Positions 5,626 to 9,062 of a DNA stretch of 9,062 bases are shown here, in pieces. A model generated the notes under the pieces. The model made no database searches, was not told the DNA's origin, and saw only the letters and a list, made by a program, of their open reading frames with translations. The position numbers and the translations under genes are program-made. Origin of the DNA: an uncultured Porphyromonadaceae bacterium (lineage in GTDB: Bacteria > Bacteroidota > Bacteroidia > Bacteroidales > Muribaculaceae); contig CAMWRB010000038.1 of NCBI GenBank assembly GCA_947176545.1, positions 1 through 9,062 of the forward strand, in the 5' to 3' direction. Every line of letters begins with the position of its first letter. Position 1 is the stretch's first letter.

Positions 5626-6618
5626 TTAATAGATTATCTTCTTACCCTGATGTATATATATACCACCCTTCTTAGGATTGTCGACCTTCAGACCGAACAT
5701 ATTGTAGTAAGATGCGTCTTTAACAGCATTGTCGCCGGCTGCTGACATAATGCCACTGAGGAAATCATCAAAATACATGCCTTTCTGATTGCACCAGTCT
5801 CTGTTGTCATATAATACTTTATTATCCTGAGTACATGAAACCAGATAATTGAACATTCCGCTGTAACTTACAGGTATGTCAATCAGACCTGTCGCATACG
5901 GGTCATACATACTGAAGAGTATGTCCGAGCCAATTCCCTCTATCCAATGACCACCGTCAGAAAATGTTAGCGTACGGCAAGACATTCCCCCGTGCTCCTG
6001 ATATTCATCTTCTACTATTTCAACTTGATTGTAAAACAGAGATTCCGGAGTACAACAGGTCATCTTTTCTCCAACACTATGATTGAGGTCCATATATAAA
6101 TCGAAATACGGCTCACCATATTTAACAACCGGTCCAAACATTAAATCATCCTCGGCAGCAGGTTCATCGTAGTAAGGTCCTGGATTACGGTACACATATA
6201 TTTTTCTATCCTTCTCATACACATAATAGTGCACTTCATCTGAAGGAACTTTAGTACAACATACAAAACCTTCAAATCCTGTCATGGACTCCGGTGTCAT
6301 ACTATTGTATTCACTTCTCACCCTCAACTTTTTACAATTGATACCATCAATAACTTCATCTCCCGCTACGGAAATCCTGAGCACCTGATGGACATCATAC
6401 TTCGTACGGTTAATGTCCCAACCGTACAAAATCCATCCGTGGACAACAACCCATTCCTTACCATCAACAAACAAAGGCCGGTATGTATTTTCCTGTTCAG
6501 GTATATTCACCTCTTTTGTAATCTCTGCATTGACCAAAGCACTTTTACCCTGCAGACAACTGAGGCAACACATTATGACTAATATGAGTTTTCCACTCAT
6601 TGAATTTAATCCTTTCAT
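5626..6618 (-). CDS. Secreted WIEGIGS-motif protein with T9SS-like C-terminal tail
   Basis: This 330-residue protein has a signal peptide (hydrophobic core LILVIMCCLSCL, likely cleaved near residue 27); the cysteines do not form a canonical lipobox. The mature region carries repeated beta-strand-like segments and the motif GGHWIEGIGSD around 222-232, seen from memory in many Bacteroidetes T9SS cargo proteins of similar size and unknown function. The C-terminus (YNMFGLKVDNPKKGGIYIHQ, about 305-324, then GKKIIY) resembles a shortened type A sorting signal. Export to the cell surface by T9SS is therefore likely. The start could be ATG 6618 or ATG 6600; the second has AAAGGA 9 nt upstream and gives a compact signal peptide. 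Only 4 nt separate it from the upstream peptidase gene, so the two are probably cotranscribed. Its biochemical role is not recognisable. Confidence 0.75.
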   Translation of the reverse strand: MKGLNSMSGKLILVIMCCLSCLQGKSALVNAEITKEVNIPEQENTYRPLFVDGKEWVVVHGWILYGWDINRTKYDVHQVLRISVAGDEVIDGINCKKLRVRSEYNSMTPESMTGFEGFVCCTKVPSDEVHYYVYEKDRKIYVYRNPGPYYDEPAAEDDLMFGPVVKYGEPYFDLYMDLNHSVGEKMTCCTPESLFYNQVEIVEDEYQEHGGMSCRTLTFSDGGHWIEGIGSDILFSMYDPYATGLIDIPVSYSGMFNYLVSCTQDNKVLYDNRDWCNQKGMYFDDFLSGIMSAAGDNAVKDASYYNMFGLKVDNPKKGGIYIHQGKKIIY

Positions 6619-6622
6619 GATT

Positions 6623-9019
6623 CTACTTAAATAATATTTTTTGGGTTTCTACTATTCTCATTCCTTTTTTCAATGACACAAAATAAATTCCAGATTGGAA
6701 AGTATCTGTACAAACTGTAATTGACTCACTGCTGACACTATTTTTATATACGGTTTTTCCAAATATATTTTTTATTTCTATGTTATAGTTACCTTCAATA
6801 TCATATGGAAACTCTAATAATAAATTTCGACTGTTATTATCATATTTACATGACATAAGTGTGATAGTGCTATCACAAGATTGTGCCACATCAACAAATA
6901 TCTCATCTTTGTAAACAATTTCATCTATATAATACTCAATTTCACCACTTCTGATTCCACTCTTAGAATCACCAATTACATACACATAGGGTATGTAGTT
7001 CTGTTTTGTTATAGAAACAATTGCCGGTTTGGGCACTTTGCTAAAATTTGCATTGGTCACATTTTCCAAAACGTCATGAAAGGTTTCACCATTATCATTA
7101 AGACTTAATACAGACACTCTACAATCATCTGTTCCACAATCAATTTGAATGTTGGAATCGCTAAAATGAATATTTATATCTTTGAATTCTTTTGGGGTCA
7201 TAGTGTAAATCGGCATCTCAGAATCACCCATTAAATTGATTGATAATTGCAACCATCTATAAGGATTATATCTGTTACACTGACCTTGCCAATAAAGTTT
7301 TGAAGCACTGAAAATCTCGCCTAAATGTTTATCCTTAAACTCATTACCGAATAAATACTTATAAAAGGTCCCTTCATATTCCTTAGAGCAACCTAAATAA
7401 TTTAAACTTTTAACAGCCCACCCACTTCGTGAAGAACCAATATAAGCAATTACACTATTATTGGGATTTCTTATAAATGCTTCACTTAAACACGGGTCAA
7501 TAACATTATCAAAACCATTTGTATCACATGCCTCAGTAATTATGATTGGCACTGTCTGATTATTAAGTGATAGCGCATTCTCCGAAAAATAGACTTCCTT
7601 ATTTTCAAGAGCCCAATTATTGTAAGAACCATGTGTCCCCATTGAAAATATCAAGCTGTTGGATGCTAATGCTGATTGCATATTTACAGTATTTACATCA
7701 TATGCAGAATCCCCGGGAAAGTCAGTGCCTGTATCATAAAAGCGAATACGAGTTCCATTCCAATATGGATTTATATATTTATCATATAAAATATCCCCAA
7801 GACAATCCACATCACTCCTACTTGTGGTGGGATGAAACATATTAGCAATTGTGACACCAGCAGTTATCAACGACTTTTCTAATCTTTTACTATCACGACC
7901 ACTTTCATAATCCAATAATTTTAAGACATAATTGTTAGCCTGTTCTAAGGTTTGCACAGGAATTCTGCTTACATATACTGACTCTGTAAAATTAACATTT
8001 AAGTTTTTGGCAAAAATATCCTGACTGTCTTCATAGCGATTATTATATCCATACAAACAGGCATAAAACTTATCACATGGAGTTGTGGTCTTATACTCGT
8101 CATATTCATAATAAGAAAGATATGCATTTTTAGTGGGAACAACTGAATCATCCCCTCCTAACACGACATATTTCAATCCATACTCTAAAGTTGCATTAAT
8201 AAGACAATTTTTAATTTTTTCTTGTATATTGATACCCTCATACCTTTCATCAATCTGGTCTATGGTTATGATACCAGCAAAGACCCCCTTAACTCTCTTC
8301 CACTTTATTAGATTGTGAAAAGCAGGTTCCAATTCACGATTTGTTATAATAAGATATTCTATTTTATCATTAAAATAATGTGTGGCCGTAGGGATTTGAG
8401 ATATAATATTATCTACATCCTCAGGATTTGTAACCATTGATTTGATTACACCTCTCATGCGAGTTGCAACAGAACTATTAGAATCTTCGCATATACATTC
8501 ATCGCATTTTATATCAATCGATATTGAATCAATAAAAAACAATTGTTTTTTATCGCTATCATAAACAAACGGAGATAATTGAAATTGAGCTATACAAACT
8601 CCACCTATATTAAGTGTTCCGGAATTTATACAACTCGATGATGGGTATACACCTGAATAATGACTTACAATCATGCTATCATCAGAATAATACCCCTTCC
8701 CATCTGTCGTAATATCTGATGGAGTAGGACTAATTATTACATTATCTCTTATTAATTTTGGTGTAGCAGTTGAAAATGTAAACTCTGATAACTCTGTTCC
8801 TGATGGAATCGCAACACTCTCAATACGAAACGGGAGTCCCGGCTCATTATTCTCTCCATAAATGTTATCTTCGACATTGACTATTCTAACCATTCCATCT
8901 TGGTCACACAAAAATGTGTAATTATCGATATCAAAATTGATAGTGGTTATTATATTTGCAGCCACTACAAATTGACAAAATAGACAGAAAATAACTAATA
9001 CAAAATGTTTTTTAATCAT
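6623..9019 (-). CDS. Gingipain-family (C25) cysteine peptidase with T9SS sorting domain
   Basis: This is a 798-residue protein from ATG 9019. A signal peptide covers about residues 1-21. A C25-type propeptide region follows, with NNEPGLPFRIESVAIPSG at 57-74. The catalytic domain runs from about 221 (EYLIITNRELEPAF) to about 605. The probable catalytic dyad is His463 in SMGTHGS and Cys498 in ITEACDTNG, a spacing like that of gingipains. A beta-rich, probably Ig-like segment follows. The last 75 residues, with IFGKTVY at 752-758 and SGIYFVSLKKG at 776-786, fit a type A T9SS sorting domain. The enzyme should be secreted or surface-anchored and act on extracellular proteins. Substrate specificity is not readable. 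The alternative TTG at 9049 lies inside the promoter-like box. The gene is far richer in AT than the envelope cluster. Confidence 0.9.
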   Translation of the reverse strand: MIKKHFVLVIFCLFCQFVVAANIITTINFDIDNYTFLCDQDGMVRIVNVEDNIYGENNEPGLPFRIESVAIPSGTELSEFTFSTATPKLIRDNVIISPTPSDITTDGKGYYSDDSMIVSHYSGVYPSSSCINSGTLNIGGVCIAQFQLSPFVYDSDKKQLFFIDSISIDIKCDECICEDSNSSVATRMRGVIKSMVTNPEDVDNIISQIPTATHYFNDKIEYLIITNRELEPAFHNLIKWKRVKGVFAGIITIDQIDERYEGINIQEKIKNCLINATLEYGLKYVVLGGDDSVVPTKNAYLSYYEYDEYKTTTPCDKFYACLYGYNNRYEDSQDIFAKNLNVNFTESVYVSRIPVQTLEQANNYVLKLLDYESGRDSKRLEKSLITAGVTIANMFHPTTSRSDVDCLGDILYDKYINPYWNGTRIRFYDTGTDFPGDSAYDVNTVNMQSALASNSLIFSMGTHGSYNNWALENKEVYFSENALSLNNQTVPIIITEACDTNGFDNVIDPCLSEAFIRNPNNSVIAYIGSSRSGWAVKSLNYLGCSKEYEGTFYKYLFGNEFKDKHLGEIFSASKLYWQGQCNRYNPYRWLQLSINLMGDSEMPIYTMTPKEFKDINIHFSDSNIQIDCGTDDCRVSVLSLNDNGETFHDVLENVTNANFSKVPKPAIVSITKQNYIPYVYVIGDSKSGIRSGEIEYYIDEIVYKDEIFVDVAQSCDSTITLMSCKYDNNSRNLLLEFPYDIEGNYNIEIKNIFGKTVYKNSVSSESITVCTDTFQSGIYFVSLKKGMRIVETQKILFK

Positions 9020-9046
9020 GGGCACATATTTTAAATAAACCAAATA

Positions 9047-9054
9047 CAAATATA
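9047..9054 (-). promoter_or_regulatory. -7 box upstream of the C25 peptidase gene
   Basis: On the minus strand TATATTTG matches the Bacteroidetes TAnnTTTG element 27 nt before ATG 9019. Transcription would start near 9041 and give a leader of about 20 nt. The upstream TTG element would lie beyond the window's right edge and cannot be checked. Confidence 0.5.
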
Positions 9055-9062
9055 TATATTTT

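Noticed and set aside
6623..9019. Mobile-element origin of the AT-rich peptidase region
   Set aside because: No transposase, integrase, terminal inverted repeats or target duplication is visible. Composition alone does not show a mobile element.
9020..9049. TTG-initiated 10-residue extension of the C25 peptidase
   Set aside because: The TTG is part of the TATATTTG promoter-like box and would not be transcribed. ATG 9019 gives a clean signal peptide.

Overview
The window looks like a chromosomal segment of a Bacteroidales bacterium, possibly Muribaculaceae or a related gut lineage. The supporting signs are promoter-like boxes of the Bacteroidetes type (TTG, 19 nt, TAnnTTTG), the near absence of usable Shine-Dalgarno sites, an ECF sigma factor of the type seen throughout the phylum, and two exported proteins with C-termini resembling type IX secretion (T9SS) sorting signals. 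The genus cannot be fixed from sequence reading alone.

Left part (201-4901, all minus strand): a tightly packed six-gene envelope cluster. In transcription order it runs FtsB/DivIC-type septum protein, four-helix membrane protein of unknown function, type III pantothenate kinase (coaX), predicted outer-membrane beta-barrel protein, LptC and a CNNM/CBS (HlyC/CorC) membrane protein. Gaps are 28 nt or less, and two junctions overlap (coaX/barrel by 23 nt, lptC/CNNM by 1 nt), so one transcript is likely. It mixes cell division, coenzyme A synthesis and lipopolysaccharide export. Positions 1-200 hold an AT-rich spacer and a good promoter pointing out of the left edge.

Middle (4902-5625): a divergent intergenic region leads to a plus-strand ECF sigma factor at 5023-5529. 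The gene ends before a strong symmetrical hairpin at 5566-5613 that separates it from the convergent genes on its right.

Right part (5626-9019, minus strand): a two-gene unit with a 4-nt gap. The first gene is a gingipain-family (C25) cysteine peptidase with propeptide, catalytic domain and C-terminal sorting domain. The second is a small secreted protein with a WIEGIGS motif and a short sorting-like tail. The peptidase gene is much richer in AT than the envelope cluster. A TAnnTTTG box lies just upstream of it at the right edge. This pair is the accessory-looking part of the window. No RNA genes, insertion sequences or CRISPR arrays were seen.
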